64,000 nucleotides of DNA from Ferrovibrio sp046297895 (GTDB lineage: Bacteria > Pseudomonadota > Alphaproteobacteria > Ferrovibrionales > Ferrovibrionaceae). The notes beneath the pieces are model-generated. The model had not been told where the DNA came from and searched no databases. It saw only the letters and a program-made list of their open reading frames with translations. Below are positions 35,339-44,658 of this stretch, piece by piece. The stretch spans positions 1-64,000 of the forward strand of contig NZ_JBKBHC010000004.1 of NCBI RefSeq assembly GCF_046297895.1, given 5' to 3'. A program made the position numbers and the translations under genes. Each line of letters opens with the position of its first letter. The first letter of the stretch is position 1.

Positions 35339-36193
35339 ATGAGCAAATCCTGGCGCCGGCTTCGCATGGGGCTGCAGACCCTGATCGCGCCGAGATTTGG
35401 CCTGCGCCGACAGGGCTTTTTCATTCCCTACCGCTATGCCGACAGCGTATCGCCACGGCAGCCGGCCTATGATGCCATAGCCGAGATTTTTGCCGCCCAG
35501 GAAGCCGCTTTTCATGTGGTTCTGGATGACGCCGATGGCCATGCCGACGCCCTTGGCCGGATCGCGGCGGAGCGCGAGGCGGGCGGAACCGGTCCGCGGT
35601 TCGACCAGAGCTGGTTCCCGACGCTGGATGCCGTCGTGGCCTATACGCTGGTGCGGCGGCTGCGGCCCAGGCGAATTGTCGAGGTTGGCTCTGGCCATTC
35701 CACCCGCTTTCTGGCGCGTGCCGTGGCCGATGCACGGCTCGATACGGCGATCACAGCCATCGACCCGCAGCCGCGCGCGACCCTAACGGGCCTGCCGATC
35801 CGCTTTGTGCCGGCCGTGGTACAGACCGCCGATCCGACGCTGTTTGCCGCGCTGGAGCCGGGCGACATCCTCTTCATCGATTCAAGCCATATCCTGATGC
35901 CGGGCACCGATGTGGATTGGCTGTTCAGTCGGGTGCTGCCACGCCTGGTTCCCGGCGTAGTCGTGCATATCCACGACATCTTCCTGCCAGACGATTATCC
36001 GCAAAACTGGCTGTGGCGCGGCTATAACGAACAGCAGGCGGTGGCGCCGCTAATGATCGGCGGGTTCCGTCCGCTTTTCGCCAGCCATTATGCCGCCACC
36101 CGCATGGCCAGCCATGTGCAGGCCGGCATTGTCGGCCGGCTGCCGCATGCGGCAGAAGCCGTGCCCGCCAGCCTGTGGCTGCAGAAGCGCTAG
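35339..36193 (+). CDS. Class I SAM-dependent methyltransferase
   Basis: A 284-residue protein. The SAM-binding motif I is IVEVGSGHSTRFLARAV, followed by AITAIDPQPRATL and GDILFIDSSHILMPGTDV, which fit a Methyltransf_24-type fold. An N-terminal extension of about 100 residues (LIAPRFGLRRQGFFIPYRYADSV) may contact the acceptor, which is unknown. It follows the MBL-fold gene. Its stop TAG overlaps that of the convergent yejE gene by 4 bp, so two operons meet here without a spacer. Confidence 0.86.
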   Translation: MSKSWRRLRMGLQTLIAPRFGLRRQGFFIPYRYADSVSPRQPAYDAIAEIFAAQEAAFHVVLDDADGHADALGRIAAEREAGGTGPRFDQSWFPTLDAVVAYTLVRRLRPRRIVEVGSGHSTRFLARAVADARLDTAITAIDPQPRATLTGLPIRFVPAVVQTADPTLFAALEPGDILFIDSSHILMPGTDVDWLFSRVLPRLVPGVVVHIHDIFLPDDYPQNWLWRGYNEQQAVAPLMIGGFRPLFASHYAATRMASHVQAGIVGRLPHAAEAVPASLWLQKR

Positions 36194-37353
36194 CGGTATG
36201 GATCGGCGGCGTCGCGCAAACCGTCGCCGAAGAAGTTGAAGGCCAATACCACGACGATCACGGGTATCGCGGGCGCCATCAGCCAGGGATACAGGGCGAC
36301 CACATTGATATTCTGCGCCTCGTTGAGCAGCACGCCCCATGACGTGATCGGCGGCCGCAGGCCGAGGCCCAGGAATGACAGCGCCGTTTCGCCCAGGATC
36401 ATCGAGGGGATCGACAGCGTGGCCGAGGCGATCAGGTGGCTCATGAAGCTGGGCAGGAGATGGCGGCCGATGATGCGACCGGGAGAGGCTCCCATCAATC
36501 GCGCCGCAGTGGCGAAATCCTCCTCGCGCAGCGCCAGCAGCTTCGATCTGACGGCGCGCGCCAGGCCGGGCCAGTCGAGCAGGCCGAGAATGATGGTGAT
36601 GCCGAAATAGACCAGGATTGGCGACCAGGTGACCGGCAGGGCGGCCGATAGAGCCATCCACAGCGGCAGCTCCGGCAGACTGCGGATCAGTTCGATCAGG
36701 CGCTGGATCGAACTGTCGATCCAGCCGCCGTAATAGCCCGAGATACCGCCCAGAACGATGCCGATCAGGAAGCTGATGGCGATGCCGATCAGGCCCACGG
36801 TGAGCGAAATGCGGGTACCATAGACGATGCGCGAGAATATGTCGCGCCCGAGCCGGTCGGTGCCGAGCAGGTAGAATTGTCCGCCTTCGCTGGGGCAGAC
36901 GAAATGGAAGCGCATGGGGATCATGCCCCAGAACTCGTATGGATCCCCCTGGCAGAAGAAGCGCAGCGGCTGCACCCGGCTGGTGTCGGGTGAATATTCG
37001 CGCCGCAGAGTCTCGGTATTCATCTTGAAGCGCAGGCCATAGACGAATGGCCCGACGAATTTCCCGTCATGGAACAGGTGGATCTCATGCGGGGGGGCAT
37101 AGATCGCGCGCGGATTTCGGGTCTGCAGGTTGTAGGGCGCAATGAATTCGGAAAACAGGGTGGAGGCATAGATCAGCAGCAGGATCACGCCGCTCCACAG
37201 GCCCAAGCGGTGCCGGCGGAATTTCCACCACATCATCTGCCATTGCGATGCGCGATAATAACGCTCCTGTTCCGGCGTCATGCCCTCGATCGAATAGGGA
37301 TCGAATGGCGCGGGATTGACCCAGTGTTCGGGCTTGCGGGATGTTTCGCTCAT
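36190..37353 (-). CDS. yejE: Peptide ABC transporter permease, YejE type
   Basis: A 387-residue inner-membrane permease. A cytoplasmic N-terminus (PFDPYSIEGMTPEQERYYRASQW) and TM1 are followed by a large periplasmic insertion, then five more helices. The binding-protein-dependent transport loop (EAA) contains ATAARLMGASPGRIIGRHLLP. The insertion reading RFHFVCPSEGGQFYLLGTDRLGRDIFSR is typical of YejE/OppC. It lies 7 bp after yejB and is the last gene of a long minus-strand operon. The frame is open to 37401; the ATG at 37353 avoids overlap with yejB. Confidence 0.9.
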   Translation of the reverse strand: MSETSRKPEHWVNPAPFDPYSIEGMTPEQERYYRASQWQMMWWKFRRHRLGLWSGVILLLIYASTLFSEFIAPYNLQTRNPRAIYAPPHEIHLFHDGKFVGPFVYGLRFKMNTETLRREYSPDTSRVQPLRFFCQGDPYEFWGMIPMRFHFVCPSEGGQFYLLGTDRLGRDIFSRIVYGTRISLTVGLIGIAISFLIGIVLGGISGYYGGWIDSSIQRLIELIRSLPELPLWMALSAALPVTWSPILVYFGITIILGLLDWPGLARAVRSKLLALREEDFATAARLMGASPGRIIGRHLLPSFMSHLIASATLSIPSMILGETALSFLGLGLRPPITSWGVLLNEAQNINVVALYPWLMAPAIPVIVVVLAFNFFGDGLRDAADPYR

Positions 37354-37360
37354 GGCCAGC

Positions 37361-38386
37361 CTATTTCGCCACGCCGCCGGTGAGGCGAATGCGCGGATCA
37401 AGCAGAGCCAGCAGGATGTCGGAAATCAGCATGCCGACCACGGTGAGCAGGGCGAGGAACATCAGGAACGATCCCGCCAGATACTGGTCCAGCGACTGCA
37501 GGGCGCCAAGCAGCATCGGCCCTGCGGTTGGCAGGCTCATCACAACAGACACGATCACCGAACCCGACACGACGGACGGCAGCAGGTTGCCGATATCGGA
37601 AATGAAAGGGTTCAGCGCCATGCGGATCGGGTATTTCACCAGCAGGCGCAGCGGCGGCAGGCCTTTGGCGCGCGCCGTCGTGACATACTGCTTCTGCAGC
37701 TCGTCCAGCAGATTCGCCCGCAGCCGGCGGATCATCGCGGCGGTGCCCGATGTGCCGATCACGATCACCGGCACCACCATGTGCGCCATCAGGGAGCCGA
37801 TCTTCTCCGCGTTCCACGGCTGATCGATCAGCTCCGGATCAACGAGGCCGCCCATCGATACCCCGAACCAGCGGTTCGAATAATACAGCAGCACCAGGGC
37901 CAGCAGGAAATTCGGCGTGGCAAGGCCAATATAACCCAGCAGGGTGAATCCGTAGTCACCCCAGGAATACTGCCGCGTGGCGGAGTACACGCCGATTGGG
38001 AAGGCGACAACGTAAATGAACAGGATGGTGAAGAAATTGATGATCGCCGTCATCACAAGACGGTCGCCGATCAACTCTCCGACGGGGCGGTTGTATTCAA
38101 ACGACCAGCCCCAGTCGCCCTGCAGCAGGCCGGAAAAGCCATTCGGTCCCGGCCAGAAGCCCATCCAGATCGCGTACTGTTCCACCATGGGCCGGTCCAG
38201 GGCATACTGGCTGCGCAGGAATTCGGCGCGCTCCAGCGCGCTGGTTTCGCCCTGGGCGCGCAATTCGGCGATCTGGTTGGTCAGGTAGTCGCCGGGCGGC
38301 AGTTTTATGATGATGAAAATGAACAGACTGATCACCAGCAGAGTGGGGATCATCAGCAGCAGGCGGCGCGCGAGATACAGAAGCAT
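37361..38386 (-). CDS. yejB: Peptide ABC transporter permease, YejB type
   Basis: A 341-residue permease with six predicted helices. It starts MLLYLARRLLLMIPTLLVISLFIFIII, has a periplasmic stretch with EFLRSQYALDRPMVEQYAIWM typical of OppB/YejB, and an EAA loop RAKGLPPLRLLVKYPIRMALNP. It partners YejE to form the channel of an oligopeptide / microcin C-type importer. It lies 15 bp after the binding protein gene. Confidence 0.9.
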   Translation of the reverse strand: MLLYLARRLLLMIPTLLVISLFIFIIIKLPPGDYLTNQIAELRAQGETSALERAEFLRSQYALDRPMVEQYAIWMGFWPGPNGFSGLLQGDWGWSFEYNRPVGELIGDRLVMTAIINFFTILFIYVVAFPIGVYSATRQYSWGDYGFTLLGYIGLATPNFLLALVLLYYSNRWFGVSMGGLVDPELIDQPWNAEKIGSLMAHMVVPVIVIGTSGTAAMIRRLRANLLDELQKQYVTTARAKGLPPLRLLVKYPIRMALNPFISDIGNLLPSVVSGSVIVSVVMSLPTAGPMLLGALQSLDQYLAGSFLMFLALLTVVGMLISDILLALLDPRIRLTGGVAK

Positions 38387-38401
38387 TGATCCAGCCGTCG
38401 C

Positions 38402-40306
38402 TCAGGGCCGCAGCCAGAAGGTTTCGGTGCGGTAGAGACCCACAAAGGCGCCGGGATCCCAGTTGAAAACCCCTTCCTTCGGGATGTTGACCAGTTTCCT
38501 GCTGGCTACGATCGGCTGGAAGATGCCACTGATCACGCCGATGCTGAAGGTCTGTTCGGCATGGATGGTAAGCATGCGGTGCCAGATGCGTTCGCGCTGG
38601 GCCATGTCGCCGGTCGCCATCCAGGCCTCGTACAGGTCGTAGAGTTCCCGCGCCGCCGGCATGTCGATGGGGTCGCCGGACTGACCGCTGGTCTCGTGCC
38701 ATTGGCCCCATTTAGGCCATTGCAGACCGTATTGGGAGGTGGGTGCGAGCTCCGCCGGATTGGTATTGGCTGTGGGCAGGCCGTTCTCCAGGCCCGCCCA
38801 GACCGACATGACGGCCTCGCCAGAGAAGATGCGGTTGCGTACGACGTCGCGCTGGCTCGGCTTGGCAAACAGCTTCACGCCAATCTTGGCCCAGTTCTCG
38901 CCGATCAGTTCCAGCACATCGGTCTGTTCGGTATCCTCGCCTGCAGTCTCCACCACGATCTCCAGTGGCCGGCCATTCGCCATCAGGCGGATGCCGTTGC
39001 CATCGCGCTTGGTCAGGCCAAGATCGTCGAGCAGCCGGTTGGCCGTGGCGACGTCGAGCGTGGCGTTGGTGGATTGATATTCTGGCCTGAACAAAGGACT
39101 GTCGGGCAGCACCGTGTTGTTGGACTCGATGGCCAGACCGAAATAGAGCGACTCGTTGATTGCCTGGCGGTCGATGGCCAGGGAAAGCGCATGGCGGAAA
39201 CGCGCGTCGCGCAGCAGGGAGCGCCAGGCCGGGTCGTTCACGTTAAGATTGGGGTATAACGTGAAGTGCGAGCCCTTTGCCGTGCGCCACAGCAGTGTCT
39301 TGTACCCGGCGCGCTTCTCGTTCTCCTTCAGGAAAGTGAAATTGTTGAAGGTGACGTTGCGGAATTGCAGATCCGCTTCGCCGGCGCCGGCCTTGGCCGG
39401 AATCAACTTGGCATCGGCCTGGCTGAATATGATGCGGTCGATATAGGGCAGCTGGCGGCCGTTGGAATCGATGCGGTGGAAATAGGGATTGCGCACGGCC
39501 ACGAAACGCACGGCCGGCGGCCGGGTAGACATCACCCATGCATCCAGGCCCGGCAGATCGGGATTGTCGCCTTCCACCATGTTGTCCATGCGATTGTGCA
39601 GCGCCGCCCAGTTGACGCGCTTTTCAGCGGCGGCCATGGCCGCCAGCTTCTGCGGATCGGCATATTTTGCATGGAACTGCTTGAGATAATGACCCGGGCG
39701 ATAAAGGTTGAACGCCGAGGTGCCGGCGATGCGCGGCAGGAAGGCGGGGTTACGCTTCGACCAGCTATAGCGGATCGTGGTGTCGTTCAGAAATTCCACC
39801 TTGGGCTTCTCGCCATCGACCAGCAGGCTGGCGGGCGGACCGGCAGGATTGAGTTCGCGGTTGTTGGCAACGTCTTCCCAGTAATAGCGGAAATCCTCCG
39901 CGGTAAAGGGATGGCCATCAGACCAGCGATGGCCCTTGCGCAGATGAAAGGTGAAGACGCGGTCATCCTCGACTTCCAGCTTTTCGGCCAAGTCGGGCAC
40001 AAAGCCATACTTTTCGTCATACACGACCAGCCGCGTATAACCGATCACATTAAGAAGGCGGACATCGCGCGCCCGTCCGATCAGGGTGCGCAGTTCGCCG
40101 CCATGCTGACCAGCCTCTTTCGGCGGCTTGAGGGCAAGGATGAGCGGCGAGGCCGGAATCCGCTCGGCTACCGGAGGCAGTTTGCCGGCAGCAACCTCTC
40201 CGGCCAGCATCGGCGTTTCCACCATTTCCGGCACCTGGGCATGGCCGCTGCCAAAAGGCATGCTCAGAATGGCGGTGAACAGGATGAGGCGGAGAATGGC
40301 CTTCAT
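38402..40306 (-). CDS. yejA: Periplasmic peptide-binding protein, YejA type
   Basis: A 634-residue extracellular solute-binding protein (SBP_bac_5). It has a signal peptide (about 1-23, LILFTAILSMPFGSGHAQ) and family patterns YDEKYGFVPDLAEKLEVEDDRVFTFHLRKGHRWSDGHPFTAEDFRYYW and later FRHALSLAIDRQAIN. The large size and the typical opening favour YejA over OppA. The frame is open to 40417 but the ATG at 40306 gives the signal peptide and overlaps the yejF stop by 4 bp. Confidence 0.9.
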   Translation of the reverse strand: MKAILRLILFTAILSMPFGSGHAQVPEMVETPMLAGEVAAGKLPPVAERIPASPLILALKPPKEAGQHGGELRTLIGRARDVRLLNVIGYTRLVVYDEKYGFVPDLAEKLEVEDDRVFTFHLRKGHRWSDGHPFTAEDFRYYWEDVANNRELNPAGPPASLLVDGEKPKVEFLNDTTIRYSWSKRNPAFLPRIAGTSAFNLYRPGHYLKQFHAKYADPQKLAAMAAAEKRVNWAALHNRMDNMVEGDNPDLPGLDAWVMSTRPPAVRFVAVRNPYFHRIDSNGRQLPYIDRIIFSQADAKLIPAKAGAGEADLQFRNVTFNNFTFLKENEKRAGYKTLLWRTAKGSHFTLYPNLNVNDPAWRSLLRDARFRHALSLAIDRQAINESLYFGLAIESNNTVLPDSPLFRPEYQSTNATLDVATANRLLDDLGLTKRDGNGIRLMANGRPLEIVVETAGEDTEQTDVLELIGENWAKIGVKLFAKPSQRDVVRNRIFSGEAVMSVWAGLENGLPTANTNPAELAPTSQYGLQWPKWGQWHETSGQSGDPIDMPAARELYDLYEAWMATGDMAQRERIWHRMLTIHAEQTFSIGVISGIFQPIVASRKLVNIPKEGVFNWDPGAFVGLYRTETFWLRP

Positions 40307-42213
40307 GCAACAAGATCCCGAAAATCTGCAGTATCGGCGGCACGCACGAGATGACCGCGCCCCACCTCGATCATGTGCGGCCTGCTGCCGCCATCGATAG
40401 TGAAGGGGCGTGGCCATGATTGCGGATTTGAGGCCTTGCCTTCCATCAGCAGGCGCAGGTCCAGCCGGCTCGATGGATCAGGCTTGGGCACCGCAGCCAG
40501 CAGGGCCTTCGTGTAGGGATGTACCGGATTGGAAAAAAGCTGATCGCGCGGCGCGATCTCGACCAGCCGACCGGCGCACATCACGGCGATGCGATCGGCG
40601 ATGTAGTCCACCACCGCAAGGTTGTGCGAGATGAACAGATATGTCAGCCCCAGTTCGGATTTGAGATCCTTCAACAGATTCAGGATCTGCGCCTGGATCG
40701 AAACGTCGAGCGCCGAGACGGGTTCGTCGCAGATCAGGAGATCGGGTTGCAGCGCCAGCGCGCGGGCAATACCGATACGCTGGCGTTGGCCGCCAGAAAA
40801 GGAATGCGGGTAGCGGCGCAGGAATCGCGGGTCGAGTCCAACCAGGGTCATCAATTCCTTGACCCGTTCAAAGCGTTCATCCTCATCGCCGATGCCATGG
40901 ATCACCAGAGGCTCGGATACGATGTCGAACACCGTCATGCGCGGATTAAGCGAGGAAAACGGGTCCTGGAAAATGAACTGCACCTTGCGCCGGTAACGGA
41001 ACAAGGCGTCGTCTTCCAGGCGATGCACGTCAACCAGCTTGTCGCCGTCATGGAAGCGGATGCTGCCGCTGTCGGGCGTCATGGCCCGCATCACCAGTTT
41101 GCTGGTGGTGGTCTTGCCGCAGCCAGACTCTCCCACCAGGCCCAGGCATTCGCCGCGCAGGACCGTGAAGCTGACATCGTCGACGGCAATTGCCTGGCTG
41201 AGCTTGCCGCCGCCGAACAGCCCGCCCTTGCGCAGGGTGAAGGACTTGCTGACATGATCGACTTCCAGCAGCGGTTCGCCCGCCATGGCGCTGGCCTGCG
41301 TATTCCGGCCGCTGCGCAGCAGCGTGCCGACCTCGCCCTTGATCTCGCGGATCGGCACCAGCCGTTCACCGGGCTCCATATCAAAGCGCGGCACCGCCTT
41401 CAGCAGGGCTTTCAGGTATGGATGCTGAGGCTGCTCGAAAATGTCATGCAGGCCGCCGCGCTCCATAACCTTGCCGTGATACATCACCACGATCTCGTCA
41501 GCCATGTTGGCAACCACGCCCAGGTCGTGGGTGATCATCAGGATCGCCATGCCGAGTTCGGATTGCAGGTCCTTCAGCAGCTTCAGTATCTGTGCCTGGA
41601 TCGTGACGTCCAGCGCGGTGGTCGGCTCGTCCGCGATCAACAGGGCCGGCCGGCAAACCAGAGCCATGGCAATCATGGCGCGCTGTCGGAGGCCGCCCGA
41701 CAACTCGAAGGCAAAAGTGCGCATGGCGCGCTGCGGATCGGGAAACCCCACCAGTCGCAGCATATCAGTGGCCAGTTCGTTGCCTTCCGCGTCGCTGACA
41801 TGGCGATGCAGTTGCAGGGACTCGGTGATCTGGTTGCCGATGGTATGGAGCGGACTGAGCGAGGTCATCGGCTCCTGGAAGATGATCGAAATGCGGCCGC
41901 CCTGAAGCTGGCGCATCTGCGGCGAGCCCTGCGGCAGGGCAGCGATATTGATGGCGGGTTGCTGCGGCTTCTGCGGGTCGCGGAAGAGGATTTCGCCGCC
42001 GGCTATGCGGGCCAGGCGAGGCAGGATGCCCATGATGGCCTGGCTGACCACTGATTTGCCCGAACCTGACTCCCCGACCAGAGCGACCGTGCGGCCCTTG
42101 GGGATCTGGAAGCTGATGCCGTCGACGGCCTTGATCAGGCCTTCTGGCAGGTTGAAATGAACCTGCAGGTCGCTGACCTCGAGGACGTTGCTGTCGGCCC
42201 GGACGTCATTCAT
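40303..42213 (-). CDS. yejF: Dual-domain ABC ATPase of the peptide importer, YejF type
   Basis: A 636-residue protein with two complete nucleotide-binding domains. The first has Walker A GESGSGKSV, signature LSGGLRQR and Walker B LLIADEPTTALD. The second has Walker A GESGCGKTT, signature FSGGQRQR and Walker B LLICDEPVSALD. This fused architecture with yejA, yejB and yejE makes a full Yej importer. The start overlaps the stop of the PH-like membrane gene and its own stop overlaps yejA, so it is embedded in the glycan operon. Confidence 0.93.
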   Translation of the reverse strand: MNDVRADSNVLEVSDLQVHFNLPEGLIKAVDGISFQIPKGRTVALVGESGSGKSVVSQAIMGILPRLARIAGGEILFRDPQKPQQPAINIAALPQGSPQMRQLQGGRISIIFQEPMTSLSPLHTIGNQITESLQLHRHVSDAEGNELATDMLRLVGFPDPQRAMRTFAFELSGGLRQRAMIAMALVCRPALLIADEPTTALDVTIQAQILKLLKDLQSELGMAILMITHDLGVVANMADEIVVMYHGKVMERGGLHDIFEQPQHPYLKALLKAVPRFDMEPGERLVPIREIKGEVGTLLRSGRNTQASAMAGEPLLEVDHVSKSFTLRKGGLFGGGKLSQAIAVDDVSFTVLRGECLGLVGESGCGKTTTSKLVMRAMTPDSGSIRFHDGDKLVDVHRLEDDALFRYRRKVQFIFQDPFSSLNPRMTVFDIVSEPLVIHGIGDEDERFERVKELMTLVGLDPRFLRRYPHSFSGGQRQRIGIARALALQPDLLICDEPVSALDVSIQAQILNLLKDLKSELGLTYLFISHNLAVVDYIADRIAVMCAGRLVEIAPRDQLFSNPVHPYTKALLAAVPKPDPSSRLDLRLLMEGKASNPQSWPRPFTIDGGSRPHMIEVGRGHLVRAADTADFRDLVA

Positions 42214-42707
42214 CGGTCTGTCCCCCGACCGGCCAGACGGTCGGCATTCAGGCGTGTCGCATCGCTCAGGACAATACCATGCTGCCGGGCGGCAGCCATG
42301 GCATGCTCGACCAGCATCGGAAATCCGATCAGATCGCTGTCAGCCCGCAAGATCCCGCGTTCCCCTTCGATTGCCAGCTGCAGCCAGCCCTCACTGCGGT
42401 CCCGGCGGGTGGAATAATACCGCAGGGTCACGCTGCGAAGGCTCGACCACGGCATGACCAACTGCCGCCCCAAACCCCATCGGCTGGACCGTGCCACTCC
42501 GGACGCGTCGAGTACGATCTCGATCTGTTGGCGCCATAGCGTGATGGCGCCAAGCCAGGCCAGTAGCAAACTCAATCCGACCAACAATACGAAAATGACA
42601 GATTGGGGCGTGGCAAACAACAGCAGTCCCAGGCAGATGGCGAGCCCGATCCCGGCCCGAAGATAGTCCGGCCAGAGCCGGGCGAGGGGGTAATACAGCC
42701 GCGTCAT
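42210..42707 (-). CDS. Two-helix membrane protein with PH-like C-terminal part
   Basis: A 165-residue protein of unknown function. Two adjacent hydrophobic segments (about 18-36 and 37-56) are followed by a beta-rich cytoplasmic part (QQIEIVLDASGVARSSRWGLGRQLVMPWSSLRSVTLRYYS) that looks like the bacterial PH-like domains of YdbT/DUF304-type proteins. It sits between the deacetylase-like gene and yejF, overlapping both by 4 bp. Its place suggests an envelope role, but nothing in the sequence fixes one. Confidence 0.72.
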   Translation of the reverse strand: MTRLYYPLARLWPDYLRAGIGLAICLGLLLFATPQSVIFVLLVGLSLLLAWLGAITLWRQQIEIVLDASGVARSSRWGLGRQLVMPWSSLRSVTLRYYSTRRDRSEGWLQLAIEGERGILRADSDLIGFPMLVEHAMAAARQHGIVLSDATRLNADRLAGRGTDR

Positions 42708-43507
42708 GACGCCTGCATGACAGGGGTGGGGGGGCGGCCGACGGCTAGGGCCTCGTTCGTGCCCACCCAGCGGCTGCCCGGGTGCTGGGCCACGGTCGCC
42801 AGGAATTCCGCCGTAAAATCCCACAGGAAGGCATCGTGCCGCAGGTGGTGGGTCAGAAATCCTATCGGCTGCAGCGGTTGGCCTCCCGCGCGCATCGCGT
42901 GCAACAGCTCGGCCGCGGCTTGCAGACCGGCGGCGGCGGCAATGTGATTCTGCTGTCCATGCCAGTCGATGGGATCGATCTGGGTGTTCAGCCAGGCCAG
43001 GCCCGGCCCGGCCCAATAGCCGGGGCGGGGGGTGAACCCGGAAATCGCCCGGAAGCCAAGGTCGGCTAGGCCAGGCAGAATGTCGGGGGCGGCGCGGTTC
43101 CATGGCGGCACGAAAACCGGCAGCAGCGCGCCGCCAAATTTGGGCGCCAGCAGGCTCTGACCCAGGCGGACATCCTCTAGCTGCAGGGCGAGTGGTCGCC
43201 CGGCCGGAAACTCCGACTTCTTGGCACCGGCTGCAGCATGATTGCGATGCGCATATCCATGCTGCAGCGCAGCAATATTGGGCCGGGTGGCCAGAAAGCC
43301 GGCGAGATCATCTTCGGCCTGGGCCGGGATCACCGCCAGGGCGAGGGGTATAGCGCTGGTGGATTGCAGGTTTGCCAGCCTCTCAAGGGACGGGGTTACC
43401 TTTACGGCATCATCGTCGCGCCACCAGAAAACGGCCTGGCGGCCTTCTGCAGCCCAGAGGTCAAGCTCGGCCGTCAGGGCCGCCCAGGCAGCAGGCCCGA
43501 CCGTCAT
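42704..43507 (-). CDS. Polysaccharide-deacetylase-like protein
   Basis: A 267-residue protein with a NodB-like layout. Motif 1 is FWWRDDDAV with the metal-binding and catalytic aspartates (DDD), and motif 2 is HGYAHRNHA with H-x3-H metal ligands. A proline-rich VFVPPWNR (motif 3-like) and a late THHLRHD follow. No signal peptide is visible, so it may act on a cytoplasmic lipid-linked sugar. It is coupled to glycosyltransferase genes on both sides by ATGA overlaps. Confidence 0.8.
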   Translation of the reverse strand: MTVGPAAWAALTAELDLWAAEGRQAVFWWRDDDAVKVTPSLERLANLQSTSAIPLALAVIPAQAEDDLAGFLATRPNIAALQHGYAHRNHAAAGAKKSEFPAGRPLALQLEDVRLGQSLLAPKFGGALLPVFVPPWNRAAPDILPGLADLGFRAISGFTPRPGYWAGPGLAWLNTQIDPIDWHGQQNHIAAAAGLQAAAELLHAMRAGGQPLQPIGFLTHHLRHDAFLWDFTAEFLATVAQHPGSRWVGTNEALAVGRPPTPVMQAS

Positions 43508-44658
43508 GTCCGCCGATCCACGAACTGGCGCACCAGGCGGACGGTTTCGTCGGCACCATCCAGGCGGATACCCGGGCCGGGAGGTCGCGGTGCCGTCAGG
43601 GCACGGTCGATGGCGGCGGCCAGCGTGATCGGAGCCAAATCGGTCTCGCGCAATACCTGCAGCAGGCCGCGCTCGGCCAGCAGGTTGGCCCGCAGGGCCT
43701 GTTCGGTCTCTTCGCCGCCCGCAAAGGGCACCACCACGGCCTTTGCGTTACTGGCAAGGGTCTCCATCACGGTATTGTATCCGGCCTTGCTGATCGAGAG
43801 CAGGCATTGGCGCAGCATGCCGGGGAAATCCGGGCGCACGGTCTCGATGGTCACGCCGCTGCCCGCGACACGCCGCAATTCGTCCACCGCATCGGGCTTC
43901 TCGTGCGGACTGACCAGGATGCGCCATGGTTTGTCGCGTGCCAAAGAGAGCGGGCGCGCAGCCACCGCGGCGTGGAACAGCGGCATGCCGACGGCGCCGC
44001 CGCCCGCCGATACCAGCACCTCATCCCGGCCGGCCGATGTCTGCGGGATGGCATGGTTCTCGACGATGTAACCGGTGTAGTGCAACTGGCCGGCGATCCG
44101 TTCGGCCAGCGGGAAGGTCGTCTGGAACGGCACGAAGGCGGGATCGCCATGGATCAGGGCGGCGTCGTAGTAATCCTGCAGCCAGGCGATGCTGTCCAGG
44201 TCGCGCTGCGGTTTGGTGCGGTCCACCAGGATGTCACGCACCGAGCAGAACACTGCTGGTCGTTTTGCCAGCTCCTTGGCATGCGCCAGCAGCGGCAGCA
44301 GCTCGAATCTCATCGGCCGGCGGCCAAAGGGGAACAGTTCCGTCAGCAGGGCATCGGGCATGAAGCGGTCGAAGATGCTCTGCAGGCGCTGTAGGCGCAT
44401 GGCGCGCCAGTCATCGGTAATCTGCGCCCCGGTTTCGTCCAGCAGGATCTTGAAGCTGGAATCCTGGGCGCGGGCCGGTGGCAGCTGCTCTAACCGTACG
44501 CCTTCCAGGCCGTGCAGGGTCGGATCGGGCATGCCGCCGGAAACCAGCAGCGTGTCCCAGCCATGGCGTGCAAAGGCGCGTGCAATGGCCGCCACGCGGT
44601 GCAGGTGGCCTACTCCAAGCAGGTGCTGCACATAAATCATCACGCGCGATGCGGTCAT
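43504..44658 (-). CDS. MurG-like glycosyltransferase (GT28-type fold)
   Basis: A 384-residue GT-B fold protein. The N-terminus is VMIYVQHLLGVGHLHRVAAIARAFARHGW, with a glycine-rich acceptor/donor loop VLVSAGGGAVGMPLFHAAV. The C-terminal MurG-like nucleotide-sugar segment is LLSISKAGYNTVMETLASNAKAVVVPFAGGEETEQALRA. Donor and acceptor are unknown. It resembles the product of 47662 in layout, suggesting two successive transfers. ATGA overlaps join it to the phosphatase and deacetylase genes. Confidence 0.85.
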   Translation of the reverse strand: MTASRVMIYVQHLLGVGHLHRVAAIARAFARHGWDTLLVSGGMPDPTLHGLEGVRLEQLPPARAQDSSFKILLDETGAQITDDWRAMRLQRLQSIFDRFMPDALLTELFPFGRRPMRFELLPLLAHAKELAKRPAVFCSVRDILVDRTKPQRDLDSIAWLQDYYDAALIHGDPAFVPFQTTFPLAERIAGQLHYTGYIVENHAIPQTSAGRDEVLVSAGGGAVGMPLFHAAVAARPLSLARDKPWRILVSPHEKPDAVDELRRVAGSGVTIETVRPDFPGMLRQCLLSISKAGYNTVMETLASNAKAVVVPFAGGEETEQALRANLLAERGLLQVLRETDLAPITLAAAIDRALTAPRPPGPGIRLDGADETVRLVRQFVDRRT

